This document shows, piece after piece, positions 26,679 through 37,000 of a stretch of DNA of 37,698 nt (positions are counted from its first letter, which is position 1; every line of letters starts with the position of its first letter). Source of the DNA: Alcanivoracaceae bacterium (GTDB lineage Bacteria; Pseudomonadota; Gammaproteobacteria; Xanthomonadales; Marinicellaceae). A program made the translations under genes and the position numbers. Where the stretch lies: contig JAESTH010000196.1 of assembly GCA_016763695.1 (NCBI GenBank), positions 1 to 37,698 on the forward strand, read 5' to 3'. Below the pieces are notes generated by a model. The model was not told where the DNA came from. It saw only the letters and a list, made by a program, of their open reading frames with translations, and did not search any database.

Positions 26679-27002
26679 TTATTTGTTAATTAACAGATTG
26701 GGCGGGGCGCGGCTTGAATAATAAACTTCAGTATGTGATGTGACAACACTTGTTAGGTTGATATGAAAGGGGGGGAAATCAAAAGTTTTATCAATTGTTG
26801 AAGTTACTGAATTGTTACTTATTTTATCAGGAGATGAAATACACTCTAAACAGACAACGTCACTACTGCTGTCATTTATATGACTGAGTTGATGAGGTAA
26901 GTAACTTAATTGCGAAATGAATAACACACCAGCCAGTAATCGAGGCAGAAAAGACCCAAATCCTGTGATTTTAGAAAATTGTAGTGATAATTTCCAATGC
27001 AT
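26679..27002 (-). CDS. small membrane protein, DUF2946-like, first gene of metal operon
   Basis: 107 residues with one hydrophobic segment (about 21-36, LLAGVLFISQLSYLP), then HQLSHINDSSSDVVCLECIS, which holds His and a CLEC pair, and a C-terminus YYSSRAPPNLL. The pattern His...CxxC...YxSRAPP is what I remember of DUF2946-type proteins found near copper and zinc uptake genes. It lies 80 bases before the porin gene on the same strand. A role in metal handling is inferred. Confidence 0.6.
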   Translation of the reverse strand: MHWKLSLQFSKITGFGSFLPRLLAGVLFISQLSYLPHQLSHINDSSSDVVCLECISSPDKISNNSVTSTIDKTFDFPPFHINLTSVVTSHTEVYYSSRAPPNLLINK

Positions 27003-27012
27003 AAGTTATTTA

Positions 27013-27042
27013 TAAGGTTTGCATGACAATTTGTCAACCTTA
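27013..27042. promoter_or_regulatory. palindrome before the metal operon
   Basis: TGACAA-T-TTGTCA at 27024-27036, with outer AAGGT (27015) and ACCTT (27037) also inverted. It lies 22 bases upstream of the first gene of the metal operon. It may be an operator, but it does not match the usual Zur box as I know it. It could also be a hairpin behind the LysR gene. Confidence 0.4.
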
Positions 27043-27077
27043 ACAACCTTTAAAGTGTTCTTTGGGGATGGAGGCTT

Positions 27078-27995
27078 CTAAACGGTACTCCAATAAGGCA
27101 CATCACCAAAGTATTCGGATAAAAAGTCGATCAGGTTTCTTACTCTTCGGGACAGATGTCTGGTTTGTGGATAGATGGCATAAGTGCCAAGTTCTTCAAG
27201 CTTTATATGGTTTGTCAAGATAGGTATTAGCTGTTTTAATTTGATGTATTTATAACAGATAAAATCGGGAATATATATCAGTCCCATGCCATCAACAGCT
27301 GCCTGACACAGGTATTCTCCATTATTAGCATCCAGAACACTAGGTAAGTTAAGCGTAACCAGTTTTTTATTTCCATCAAAAAAACTCCAGTTTTCTGGTG
27401 AGTTTTTATAATTTAATTTTACGTGTTTATTCTGTACATTGAGTAAATCTTTGATGCTCTTGGGATGCCCGTGAGTTTTTAAATAGGCAGGGCTGGCTGC
27501 TAAGATCATTTGTGTGGATGTGATTTTTCGGGCGATTAAGCTGGAGTCTTCTAATTGGGTAATTCGAATGGCAAGATCAAAGCCTTCTTCGATCAGGTCA
27601 ACTTTTCTATCGTTAAAATCTATATCAAAATGAATGCCAGGCTGAATTTCGTTGAATTTTCTTAGTGCAGGGGCTAAATGAGCCAGTCCAAAGGACAGGG
27701 GCACAGCCACTTTTATTCGTCCAACCAGGGCACAATGTTCATTTAATATTGATGACTCGACTTCAGCGACATCATCGATGATCCTCACGCTCTGTAGGTA
27801 ATAACTTTTGCCACTGTCTGTTAATGACTGAGATCTGGTGGTACGGGTTAACAATGCCACCCCTAGGCGTTTTTCCAGTTCTGATAAGCGCCGTGAAACG
27901 GCTGACTTGACGGTATTCATCTGCTCGGCAGCTTTGGTGATGCTACCTGCTTCGACAATACGGACAAAAGTTTGCATGTCTTCTATTTGATTCAT
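27078..27995 (-). CDS. LysR-family transcriptional regulator
   Basis: 305 residues, normal length. The N-terminal helix-turn-helix is clear (FVRIVEAGSITKAAEQMNTVKSAVSRRLSELEKRLG), followed by a substrate-binding domain of two lobes (VAVPLSFGLAHLAP; FDIDFNDRKVDLIEEGFDLAIRI). Regulators of this subgroup often diverge from a pirin gene, as here, where only a pirin fragment remains at about 28214-28391. A perfect inverted repeat 15 bases upstream of its start is the likely self-binding site. Confidence 0.93.
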   Translation of the reverse strand: MNQIEDMQTFVRIVEAGSITKAAEQMNTVKSAVSRRLSELEKRLGVALLTRTTRSQSLTDSGKSYYLQSVRIIDDVAEVESSILNEHCALVGRIKVAVPLSFGLAHLAPALRKFNEIQPGIHFDIDFNDRKVDLIEEGFDLAIRITQLEDSSLIARKITSTQMILAASPAYLKTHGHPKSIKDLLNVQNKHVKLNYKNSPENWSFFDGNKKLVTLNLPSVLDANNGEYLCQAAVDGMGLIYIPDFICYKYIKLKQLIPILTNHIKLEELGTYAIYPQTRHLSRRVRNLIDFLSEYFGDVPYWSTV

Positions 27996-28009
27996 AAGTT
28001 TTCAACCTT

Positions 28010-28034
28010 AACTGTTCTTAATTATTGAACAGTT
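28010..28034. promoter_or_regulatory. LysR-type binding site
   Basis: Perfect 8-bp inverted repeat AACTGTTC ... GAACAGTT with a 9-base AT-rich spacer, holding the T-N11-A arrangement of LysR boxes. It lies between the LysR gene and the pirin remnant. Confidence 0.6.
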
Positions 28035-28051
28035 GTTTTTAATTTACCTTG

Positions 28052-28079
28052 TTTACCTTTATTTTGTCAACTGTATAAT
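28052..28079 (+). promoter_or_regulatory. sigma-70-like promoter of the pirin remnant
   Basis: TTTACC (28052-28057), 16-base spacer, TATAAT (28074-28079), pointing toward the pirin fragment and 18 bases beyond the LysR box. The promoter seems kept though the gene is not. Confidence 0.5.
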
Positions 28080-28105
28080 GCATGTTATTCAAATAATTAA
28101 TTTAA

Positions 28106-28124
28106 CTATTCAGGATGTCTCAAT
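28106..28124. repeat. 19-bp repeat, copy 2
   Basis: CTATTCAGGATGTCTCAAT is identical to 1830-1848. It falls just before the decayed pirin gene, in the expected transcribed leader. This copy lacks the 7-bp inverted repeats that bound copy 1. Confidence 0.5.
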
Positions 28125-28213
28125 CTTAGTAACTAATACAAATACGCTGATTAGATACTAATGTAAATAACAAATTGGAAAATAATATGAAAACTATACT
28201 GCAAATAGACTCG

Positions 28214-28391
28214 TGTGATTGGTTTTCCCTCACATCCACACCGAGGTTTTAAAACAGTAACCTATATGCTGGAGGACAAAATGCGCCATGAAGACAGTAT
28301 GGGTAATTCTGGGATGATAGAATCGGGTGGTGTGCAATGGATGACTGCTGCTAAAGGTATCATTCATTCAGAAATGCCAGAACAGGAATAA
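28214..28391 (+). pseudogene. pirin gene fragment
   Basis: The frame reads GFPSHPHRGFKTVTYMLEDK and then MRHEDSMGNSGMIESGGVQW...GIIHSEMPEQE and stops. This is the conserved metal-binding core of pirin (HPHRGFETVTYMLEG; HSEMPEQ), with the ligands His/His/His/Glu. About 50-60 N-terminal residues and all of the C-terminal cupin (about 170 residues) are missing. A nearby ATG (28188) reads in another frame and ends after about 20 codons, showing a frameshift. The product would not fold as pirin. Confidence 0.85.
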
Positions 28392-28844
28392 CATTTTGTA
28401 CCTGCATTATTTTATAAAATAACTGACTTCATAGCTTGAATAAAATCGCCTCAAACCAATGAATAACTGGGCATAAAGCGATACTTGCCCAATCTATTTT
28501 GTCATTTTTTCCCTAAATTCCATTCTTGTATGAAATATCTAGGTTAAGAGTGTCATTTTTATGTAAAACAGAGAAAACTGTATTCATGTTATACCATACT
28601 GTTAAGCCTACAGTGACACGTGACAATGCGGGCGTTATTAATCATGGTCTGTCTGTTTAATAAAGTTGGAAAGCCAGGAATTAATCGCGATTACCTAAGT
28701 CCTTATAATGACAATGTCAATAAATACTTGCTTTTTTGTGCGAAAACATTTACTGTTAATAACAGCTTAATGATCCCTATTTTCATAATTACGTATATTA
28801 AAACGTAATACCAAAGTGAAAAAGCACACTAAAAAACCAATAAT
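28392..28844. other. 450-base region without a recognised gene
   Basis: Very AT-rich. A stem GGGCA...TGCCC (about 28468-28490) is followed by a weak T-rich stretch. GTGTCA (about 28551) and TGACAC (about 28612) form a wide inverted pair. A 62-codon ORF (28620-28808) has no plausible composition or ribosome site. The promoter of the downstream operon should lie here but I cannot point to it. Confidence 0.4.
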
Positions 28845-29090
28845 ATGACTAAAAAGCCAAACAATAAAAAAGAGGGCACTCTAAAAGGAGTTGCTACTGC
28901 GAACAATGTAAAATATTGGGGCAGTGAAGGGTAAATAAAAATAGTTATCAGGTATCTTAAAGAGATGTTCGTGGAAAGGGGGCAAAAATCAGGGATTGAA
29001 AATGGACAAAAACCTGCGGAATTCTCTGTTTTTCATAAACAACATGGAATTGCTTATGGTTATTTTGTAATCAAGAAGGAACAAAAATGA
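28845..29090 (+). CDS. short leader ORF, split by TAA, coupled to the giant-protein operon
   Basis: One frame of 81 codons runs from ATG 28845 to a TGA at 29088-29090 with one TAA at 28932. The first half reads MTKKPNNKKEGTLKGVATAN...; the second half can start at ATG 28965 (MFVERGQKSGIENGQKPAEF...) and give 41 residues. The final TGA overlaps the ATG of the 1224-residue gene (ATGA), so translation is likely coupled. The product is small, charged and not recognised. It may be a real small protein, a leader peptide, or a decayed gene with a nonsense codon. Confidence 0.4.
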
Positions 29091-32000
29091 GTGCTCTGAA
29101 GTTGGCTGCCTTTCCAACTAAACCAGGGTCGAATCCTTTTTTATTGTATCCAGATGTAAATTCACCTCAAGTGCTTATCTACTGTGTGCCGAATGCTGCC
29201 ATAACACCCCCGACAAGCTTATCTAGTTTGATTGATAACTATACCAAATCGAGTCAAACAATCACTACAATCCAGGTCTTTTTCTTTTCAAGTAGTTTTA
29301 CACCAACAGATTTCAGCACAATTCTGAGCAGCATTAAAGCACTTAAGAATAATGAGGGTAGTTTTATTGCATGGATTGACTCTATTGTCACCGAGATACC
29401 AACAGATGCTCTAACAGGAGTCGTCAAACTGAATTTGAAAGTTGAACCTGGAAACGGTTTGCCTGGAGAGGATGGACACATTATATTATCAGATGAAGGA
29501 CCCTTTCCTCTTTTACCTGTTGTAGCTCATTCGAGCCTGAATAACGGTATAAGTCTAGGTCAATCAACACCAACAAATAAATTCCGTATCATTTCAAATT
29601 CAAACACAGAAGACAATTGCTTACAGATAGAGTGTAAAAGCGACCAAGCTATACTTTCTTTTGGTGCAAGCAGCAATTCAATTTTGACAATAGATAATGT
29701 AAATGGAAATTCATCAAATGAATATTTCGCAGTGTTTAACATTCCACTGGTTTTGGTGGCTGAAAATAATAATGCTATAGGTACAGGTATTTTCTACAAC
29801 GTTAATAACGTGACTATAAGCATGAGCAGCGTAGAGAACGGTCCATGCTTTCAATATAGCCTGATCAGACAACAAGGGAACATTGATAGTAAAGCTCCTG
29901 CATCGTCAACTTTAAAATACCCAATACTTACATCTGATAAAGGCTTACACTTTGATAAGAGTGTTCATCCTGATCCAACTGTCTACATTAACCCACTTAA
30001 ACCATGCCCCAAAAGTCCTACTGAGGAACCAGAGAGTTATATTGAAATAGGTTTCAGTATAAACGCGCCCTCTATCGACACATCGTTTAGAACAGTTCAT
30101 GGAGATTTTATTACATTTGAACCAACCTATACTCCACCAGCACATGGAGAACAGATCAAAGGCTCTTTAAAATTTACCTTTAATTGTGCACTGGATGGAT
30201 ATTCTTCTTTAATGCCTGTGGGCTCTTATACCATACGTATAAACAGAGACAGTGTAACAACTGGGCGTTTACTTTGTGGGTTATCTGGAACAGAGTCAAT
30301 CGAGTTTTGTAACGACAACAAAATTATATTTTATGCTGGTCAGGCAAGTGGTGTTTATGCGAGTATTGAAACAGGCTCTAGCGGTTCTACACCAGCGATT
30401 GCATTGAAGTTATCTAAAGATACGAAAGATTTGCCATACACAACAGCCAGGGTAATGATATTTCAAGGGCAGGCAAAGCCTGCTGATCGTATTTATTATT
30501 CAGAGGGTGATAAGGCTCCATTTTTTGCAACTACATCTGGTAGTGATCTTAATTATCACAAGTTAAGTCGTTCAAAACTACCGCCTTCTCCAAGTGATGG
30601 TCAGATGTTTCCCATTGTTCCTTACTATTCTGTGGTACAGGATACGCATAATTATGGCAGCTCTAGAGGTTTTGGTTTTTATCCTGAGTATTTAGAGGTT
30701 TTTGAATTTCAAGTGCTTAATCCCTGCCGTCAGAATGCGATAGAGGCAATGAATTTCCCTTATGTAGCATCAAACACCGATACGGTTTATGCATTGACTC
30801 CTCAAGGTTATCAGGCGACATTTGTTAATGGCGTGTGGACTGAAATTAAAATATCTAAAGCCGCTGTAACCACAATCAGCAATGTTGAGGTTGAATTCTC
30901 TAGCACCAATGCGACAACACCACTGCCCGATGTTTTGCAAAAGGCTTTTCTTACCAATCAACAATTCTTTGTCATGACAACCAGCGTCAATGGCAACCTG
31001 GATGGATTTAAAGCCAGCATCATGTTGAGTGACTGGTCTTTTGGAGTACCCTCTGGCGGGGAAGGTAGCCCACCAATCCTGAAAATGCCAACAAGCACCA
31101 CGCCAGGAAATTATACCAATATACTTTTATTTAAGTCGGGCAACACAACCATAAAACAGATGGCAAAAAATCCTCATTTGTGGACACAGTATGCGGCCTT
31201 TAACGATACAACAAGTGATGTTGAAGGAAACTTTCTTTCAAACTGGTTGGTTGAATACCTTAAAAATGCCGAAGAGCTTTATGATAATGGCAATGGTGTT
31301 ACCAGCTTTGCGAGTTTTTGCTCATTGATCAATGATAAAAACTGGAATGGATTTCTGGCTTTAAAAATTAAGGTTGGTGATATAGCCACATTACCTGTAG
31401 ATGTGCAGGCGCTGGTGTCTGATATTAGCGGTGATTTATATGCCCATCATTTGGGCAATGAAATAAACCATGTTAAGCCGCCAGAATCGGGCACCGGTCC
31501 TTATGATCTTAACAGCCCATTCTTTGGTTTGATTCATTATGTTAACCCCAACTTCGCAAGTGAAGTAAAAAACCCACCTCCTTATATACAAAGTGCGAAT
31601 GAGCATGAATTTACAGTACTGACATTAGAGGTGGTGTTTGAAAAAGTACTGGAGACCCATTTTGCTAATAAGTCCATGCTCATGATGAACACATTCTTCG
31701 GTGATCAGGTACTTCAGACTGGGCCTGATGGAAAACAGGGGGCGAATAATCTGATTCTTATAGGTACTTACCATCACGTTGATAATGTGCCTTCCTATAG
31801 TTTTTCAACTGCAGCGGGTATTACCACAGATTTCTACCTGTCAAGCAATGCTTTTAATGTTAATAGAATATCAAACGTAACAATGAATGTGGTTAAACTA
31901 TGTGGCAACTCAGAGGATACTGATATCTATAAGGCAAGTTTTGCCATTCGTGGCAGTTTTGATTTTCTTAATGACAGTGATTTTGATCTTCTTTCCTATG

Positions 32001-32761
32001 AGTACTTACCCTATTACGGTCTTAGCATGGATGTCACCATACAACATAATAAAACAAATATATATGAGATGGATTTCTCTAAACTTAATTTTGAGAAAAA
32101 CCAGACAGAACCACTGGCAGCTGGTTCTGGTCAACAGCCAGGACAAGCGTTAAATATAGTACGTACAGGTTCATTGGTAGCGCAATTTCCAATGAAGCTT
32201 AAAGGTCTGGTTAGAAATGTGGGCAGTGTAAATGGCAATAGCAAACCTGATAATGCATCGCCAGCAGAGATGGGCTATCGCTTGCTTCAAACGGCTACAC
32301 CCAAAGGCATCTCTTTTTCAAGTCCTTCGGGTGGAGAAGGGTGGTATGGCTTGGAGTTTGATGTGGTGCTTGGCGGTCAAGGGTCGTTGGCATCTGGTGC
32401 AGATATTTCTGCTTCAATTATTATTGCCTGGGTTCCTGGTGGAATAGGCTCAGCAAATGCTTCACCTCAATTTAAACTTTCTGGCCCTGGTGGCATAAGC
32501 CTGAGTTTTGATTTTGAGGGTGTTTTAAAATTTGGTGCAAAAGATATAGTCCTAAATAGATACATAGGCTCGGGTAAAAAAGATGATCCCGATTACTTTT
32601 ACATGATTTTTCAGAGCATTGCCCTTAGCTTGCTTAGCATCTCTTTTCCTCCTGGTGATACAACAAACGTTATGCTTATGGGAGATACCACCGTGACAAA
32701 AGGCAGTATTTCCAAACCGACATTGAGTTGGTTTGGTGGCTATGCAAAGGAGGGCAGTTAG
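29087..32761 (+). CDS. giant protein A, unknown function
   Basis: 1224 residues, no signal peptide and no membrane segment, rich in Ser, Thr, Asn and Gly with short alternating patterns that suggest mostly beta structure. Not recognised as any known enzyme. Visible landmarks: a Ser-rich N-terminal segment with PNAAITPPTSLSSLIDNY, a middle section with FPIVPYYSVVQD and FEFQVLNPCRQNAIEAMN, and a C-terminus of Gly-rich strands (GGEGWYGLEFDVVLGGQGS) ending in SISFPPGD...LSWFGGYAKEG. The last part recalls, from memory only, giant uncharacterised bacterial proteins. Good ribosome site (AGAAGGAAC). Its stop is one base before the start of the nuclease-like gene. Confidence 0.75.
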   Translation: MSALKLAAFPTKPGSNPFLLYPDVNSPQVLIYCVPNAAITPPTSLSSLIDNYTKSSQTITTIQVFFFSSSFTPTDFSTILSSIKALKNNEGSFIAWIDSIVTEIPTDALTGVVKLNLKVEPGNGLPGEDGHIILSDEGPFPLLPVVAHSSLNNGISLGQSTPTNKFRIISNSNTEDNCLQIECKSDQAILSFGASSNSILTIDNVNGNSSNEYFAVFNIPLVLVAENNNAIGTGIFYNVNNVTISMSSVENGPCFQYSLIRQQGNIDSKAPASSTLKYPILTSDKGLHFDKSVHPDPTVYINPLKPCPKSPTEEPESYIEIGFSINAPSIDTSFRTVHGDFITFEPTYTPPAHGEQIKGSLKFTFNCALDGYSSLMPVGSYTIRINRDSVTTGRLLCGLSGTESIEFCNDNKIIFYAGQASGVYASIETGSSGSTPAIALKLSKDTKDLPYTTARVMIFQGQAKPADRIYYSEGDKAPFFATTSGSDLNYHKLSRSKLPPSPSDGQMFPIVPYYSVVQDTHNYGSSRGFGFYPEYLEVFEFQVLNPCRQNAIEAMNFPYVASNTDTVYALTPQGYQATFVNGVWTEIKISKAAVTTISNVEVEFSSTNATTPLPDVLQKAFLTNQQFFVMTTSVNGNLDGFKASIMLSDWSFGVPSGGEGSPPILKMPTSTTPGNYTNILLFKSGNTTIKQMAKNPHLWTQYAAFNDTTSDVEGNFLSNWLVEYLKNAEELYDNGNGVTSFASFCSLINDKNWNGFLALKIKVGDIATLPVDVQALVSDISGDLYAHHLGNEINHVKPPESGTGPYDLNSPFFGLIHYVNPNFASEVKNPPPYIQSANEHEFTVLTLEVVFEKVLETHFANKSMLMMNTFFGDQVLQTGPDGKQGANNLILIGTYHHVDNVPSYSFSTAAGITTDFYLSSNAFNVNRISNVTMNVVKLCGNSEDTDIYKASFAIRGSFDFLNDSDFDLLSYEYLPYYGLSMDVTIQHNKTNIYEMDFSKLNFEKNQTEPLAAGSGQQPGQALNIVRTGSLVAQFPMKLKGLVRNVGSVNGNSKPDNASPAEMGYRLLQTATPKGISFSSPSGGEGWYGLEFDVVLGGQGSLASGADISASIIIAWVPGGIGSANASPQFKLSGPGGISLSFDFEGVLKFGAKDIVLNRYIGSGKKDDPDYFYMIFQSIALSLLSISFPPGDTTNVMLMGDTTVTKGSISKPTLSWFGGYAKEGS

Positions 32762-32762
32762 G

Positions 32763-34058
32763 ATGCCAAATAAACTTACAGTCATGGCTTGGAACGTTAG
32801 GACAATGGGAGCATATAAAGAAATTGTTGGAGAATTGCAAGGCAATGTGGTTGCAATGTTTATTGAAAACTTGATGAGGGCTAAAGACGTTGATGTTTTG
32901 GTGATTCAAGAACTCAAAAAAAATGGGGTTAGCATAATAAACAAGATTGCAACTGTATTAAACAAAGCTAAAGATAAAACATCAGATTGGGACGGATATT
33001 TTGTCGCAGCAGGTGCAGTCTCTGGTAGCAATAGTAATGATGGCAGTGAAGAGCTAGAGAAGTTTAATAAAGTTAATGGTCAAGAAGGTTATGGGATAAT
33101 TTGTAGAACCAGTGGTAATGTTAAAGTGACGGCTTTTAAACTGCGCATGAAGGGACTTGATTTTACACGTGATGAATCTAACAGCATAGAAATAAAACCC
33201 ATAATTGGTGAGGATTATTCTCACGATGTTCCATTTCCTCTCACTAGCGGAACTGAAGTAACTACTAAAAAAAGGGGTAGAGGGAAGGATGATACTGATG
33301 ATCCTCGGGTGGATAAGATAGAAAAAATGAATGGTTTGGCTGTTGATTCAGTACGACGGCCAGTCGGGATAGATATTGATTTTGCAGATGCAAAATTTTG
33401 TTTTCTGGTATATCACTGTCCTGAAAACCATGGAAACCCAGCTCTTGGAGCCAACTGCACGGCACTACTCGAAGAGGTGGCTAACCCCAAAAAATACCCC
33501 AATGTTATTGTTGCTGGCGATTATAATTTCCATGATAGTTCTGATATAAACAAACAACTATCCAAGTCATTGGGTGACTCTTTTATCGCAGGAACTCTTA
33601 GAACAAAAACATTATTCTTGGATTCTTCTGTTCGATTCGAGAATGATAACTATGTAAAGCTAGTTCCACTTGATGTGCTTTTTTATAGATTTACCAAAAA
33701 AAGCGATTCAATTGTTTCAACCGTAGTTGATGTGCCGTCATTGTTTTTTCAGAATAAAAAAGGGGAACCGACAATGACGCAATTTGGAGATTTGGTTAAA
33801 ACAAATTCTACTGAGTTTGTTAGTAAAATTTATGATTTAACAGATACTCAGTTACCGGGTGAGGTGAAAAATGCTTTTAAGATGGCGGGCACAACAAACA
33901 AGAGTGATCTCAAGAGTCTTATTATCGGCGGAGGTAAAAGAAAAGTAACATCATTTGATTCTAATACTGCGGCTCTTTTTTATAGGGCCTTTATAAGCGA
34001 CCATTTACCAGTTATATTGGAAATACTTGTACCTAGTGATATCCAGGGGATAATCTAA
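32763..34058 (+). CDS. endonuclease/exonuclease/phosphatase-fold enzyme
   Basis: 431 residues from ATG 32763, chosen because AGGAGG lies 8 bases before it, inside the end of the previous gene. The fold's motifs are in order: Asn11 (AWNVRTMG), Glu50 (VLVIQELKKNG), a YHCPENHGNP segment with the mid-domain His, Asp253/Asn255 (VAGDYNFHDSS) and Asp413/His414 (ISDHLPVILEI). The active site therefore looks intact. The family includes DNases, AP endonucleases, sphingomyelinases and phosphatases; the substrate is not readable. There is no signal peptide. A charged insertion of about 50 residues (KKRGRGKDDTDDPRVDKIEK) lies in the middle. Sandwiched between two giant genes with 1-base gaps/overlaps. Confidence 0.85.
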   Translation: MPNKLTVMAWNVRTMGAYKEIVGELQGNVVAMFIENLMRAKDVDVLVIQELKKNGVSIINKIATVLNKAKDKTSDWDGYFVAAGAVSGSNSNDGSEELEKFNKVNGQEGYGIICRTSGNVKVTAFKLRMKGLDFTRDESNSIEIKPIIGEDYSHDVPFPLTSGTEVTTKKRGRGKDDTDDPRVDKIEKMNGLAVDSVRRPVGIDIDFADAKFCFLVYHCPENHGNPALGANCTALLEEVANPKKYPNVIVAGDYNFHDSSDINKQLSKSLGDSFIAGTLRTKTLFLDSSVRFENDNYVKLVPLDVLFYRFTKKSDSIVSTVVDVPSLFFQNKKGEPTMTQFGDLVKTNSTEFVSKIYDLTDTQLPGEVKNAFKMAGTTNKSDLKSLIIGGGKRKVTSFDSNTAALFYRAFISDHLPVILEILVPSDIQGII

Positions 34059-37000
34059 TGGTGAGTCAAAAAATTGATCTTAACAAAATGTTAAAGGCTG
34101 TGATCAATACTGGAGCTAAATTGTCTCTTGGCAGTGAAGTTTATGCTGCGGCTTTTAAAATTGCAGACAACCCAAATGCCGAGCTTGCTACTGCTACAGT
34201 TACATTTCAAACGCCTCTTATCGTAACATCTCTGAGTAATGTGGCTGGTTTGTTCAGCGGTCAATCAATTTCATCATTAATACCCAGTGGCAGCATTCCC
34301 ATTAAGGACATAGATATGATCGCCATTGAGAGCGTTGGATTTGTCCTAGCTACAAAGATTGGAGAGATTGTGCAGCTGAGGGTTAAGTTAGGTTTTAACC
34401 CGAAAGGTAAGCCGCCTGGATATCAATGGACAATTTTTAAGGTTGATGATGATAAAATTGATTTTAATCTCAGCCTTGATTCGATAAATGTTGTGTGGAC
34501 ATCATCACCTAATAGTAGTGGCATATTTATGGCAACCGTAAACGGAGAAGTGGTTGTAAAGAATCCCAAACATCCGAAAACAGGCACACTTTCTCTTGAT
34601 GCGTCCATGACATTCCCAGGCCTTACAGTTAACGTCGGGCAGGTGGCGGGGACTACAATTGACCTAGGAACTTTCTTCACCAGCTTAGGCCTGAGTGAAA
34701 TGAAGATAGCTGATAATATTACCTTGAAAAATTTTGATTTTTCAGCCGTTCCTGTAAACAAAAGCTTCAGTGTCTACGGTGAGCTTGGAACCGCTGACGG
34801 TAAGCCGTTGACTCTCGTGACGAACCCAGTAAGTGGTGACCCCGCTATCATATCCATAGATGAGTTGGCCCTGGGCTTTTCATACTCCAGTGGCGCACAG
34901 GGCCATATAAACGCTTCATTTATTTTTCTCGGCAAATTAGTGTTAGACATAAGTGCCGATATGAATACCAATAATCATAGCTGGGACTTTAGCGGAAATA
35001 TTAATATCCCTGGGACATGCATCAACCTGGGTATTTCCCCTAATTCAAAGGGAGGTTATGCCGTCCCGCTGGGCACTCTGGTAACAAAACTTTTCCCCAC
35101 TATTGCCCGTTATATTCCCTCAAGTCTTAACGATCTGTCTATTTCAATTCTCCTTATAGATTACAGCTACGCCAAGGGCGCCGCCTCGAACAGTACCTAT
35201 AAGTTTCAAGGAGGTCTGGACGGTCAATGGAGCCTTGGAGGTGATGATATTAAGGCCGATGTAGAAGTGACCTTGACTAACGATTTAAAAGAGGTATCTG
35301 CCGATTTTATAATGGACGGCTTTGACTTTAATTTAAAGTGCGACTTTGGTACTAGCGATACGATAACTGCCAGCATAGAAGATGAAATTGACGGGCAGAA
35401 ATTGAACGTGAGTGGTACTTTAAAAGATAATAAAAATGCTGATCCACCCAATAAAACAGCCTCTATGAGCATTACTAGCTTGCCAAGCCTTGGTACGCTA
35501 ATGGCCTGGTTTGTGAAAAAAGTTACCAACGATCCTTATTTTATCTTACCAGATCCCTGGTCCACTCTATTAAATGAAATCAATTTTGATAGTGTATTAA
35601 AAGATTTAAGCTTTGAAATTGAAATTGTACCACCACATGATCAAGTGACTACCACTCAAAAAATAGTTTCTTGTGTGTTAACGCCTCCACCAGGGCATAA
35701 TACAATTTTTGGAATCACGATTAAGAATATTAAATTGGGTTATGATACTTTACAAAAAACCAAAGGTAAGAGTGGGCTTACATTTGTAATAGATTTGAAA
35801 AGTAAGTTGCCATTCCTGGATATTAGCACTGTAAAATGGGATCCAGTAACTGAACGACCACCTGCTGTACCAGGCAAGGGTACTTCTATTCTTGATATAG
35901 AGCTTTTGGCCTTAGGACAACATATCACTTTTAATCCTCTCTATAAGCCAGCAAAAGGAAAATTTATAGTGCCGCCTAAGACCGTACAAGAGGCGGTCAC
36001 TGATTTACAGTTGGCAGTAAACAGTCTGAGTGGTACATCATCTCCTGCCATGATTTTCGCTAAGGATGGTGGCTGGCTGGTCGGTGCTCATGCCGTATTC
36101 CTCGGTCAAGCTGATGTGCAGTTTATCTTTGACGATCCAGAAATGTATGGTTTGAGGGTTGAAGTTAATAAAGGCAAAAATACAACCCTTAATAAATTAG
36201 CGGGCTTGATTGCGGAAATTCTTTACCGCAAAGTGAGCGAAACAGTGGGTGAGTATGAAGGTTTTCTCACTTTGCCGACCAAATTACGTAAGATGCAGTT
36301 CGGGAATGCCTTTCTCACTTTGCCTTCTATATCCGTATCAATTTATACTAATGGAGATTTTTCTTTTAACATTGGTTTTCCTTACAACCTGGATTTTTCC
36401 CACTCCTTTTCCGTTATTGCGGATAGTTTTACTGGAGCTGGAGGTTTTTACTTTGCCAAGTTAAATGGCCTGCATCCTAAAGTGTTACCCAAGGCGACTA
36501 ATGGTAATTTTAATCCCATTACAGAAATAGGTGTGGGTTTTCGTGTCGGTAGGGCGATAGCCTTTCATAAAGGCCCGCTTAGTGCTTCTGCAAGCATTGT
36601 TTTGGAAGCACTCTTTCAGGGTGTTTTTGCCAAATTCTCGCTGAGTGATGGCGACGGTGATGCTGAATATTATAACATCCACGCCGCACTTGAGATAGTC
36701 GGTCATATACAGGGTAAAATAAATTTCGCTATTATTCAGGCATCACTTAATGTCACTGCATTTATCCGTGTGGATGCTACATTAATTGCCTATGAGCCTA
36801 CAGAGGTCAGTGTCACTGCCTCTATTGATGTCAGTATAACCGTAAGCATCGACCTTGGCTTGTTCAGTATCCATATTCATTGCCATTTTTCGACGACTTT
36901 CCACACGCAGGCAACGCTTGGCAGTTTAAATCAAGGGGCGCCTCCCTGGAATGTGTCCAGTGGTGCTAATAAAGTCCTAATACCTAACCTGCTCGAGGTT

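Noticed and set aside
27024-27036. Zur box
   Set aside because: TGACAATTTGTCA does not match the usual Zur consensus as I know it; kept only as an unassigned palindrome.
28620-28808. 62-codon plus-strand ORF before the giant-protein operon
   Set aside because: No ribosome site, no family resemblance, AT-rich chance composition; it ends before the better leader ORF.
32733-32762. Upstream start for the EEP-fold gene
   Set aside because: It would overlap the end of giant A and place the AGGAGG site inside the coding region; ATG 32763 has ideal spacing.
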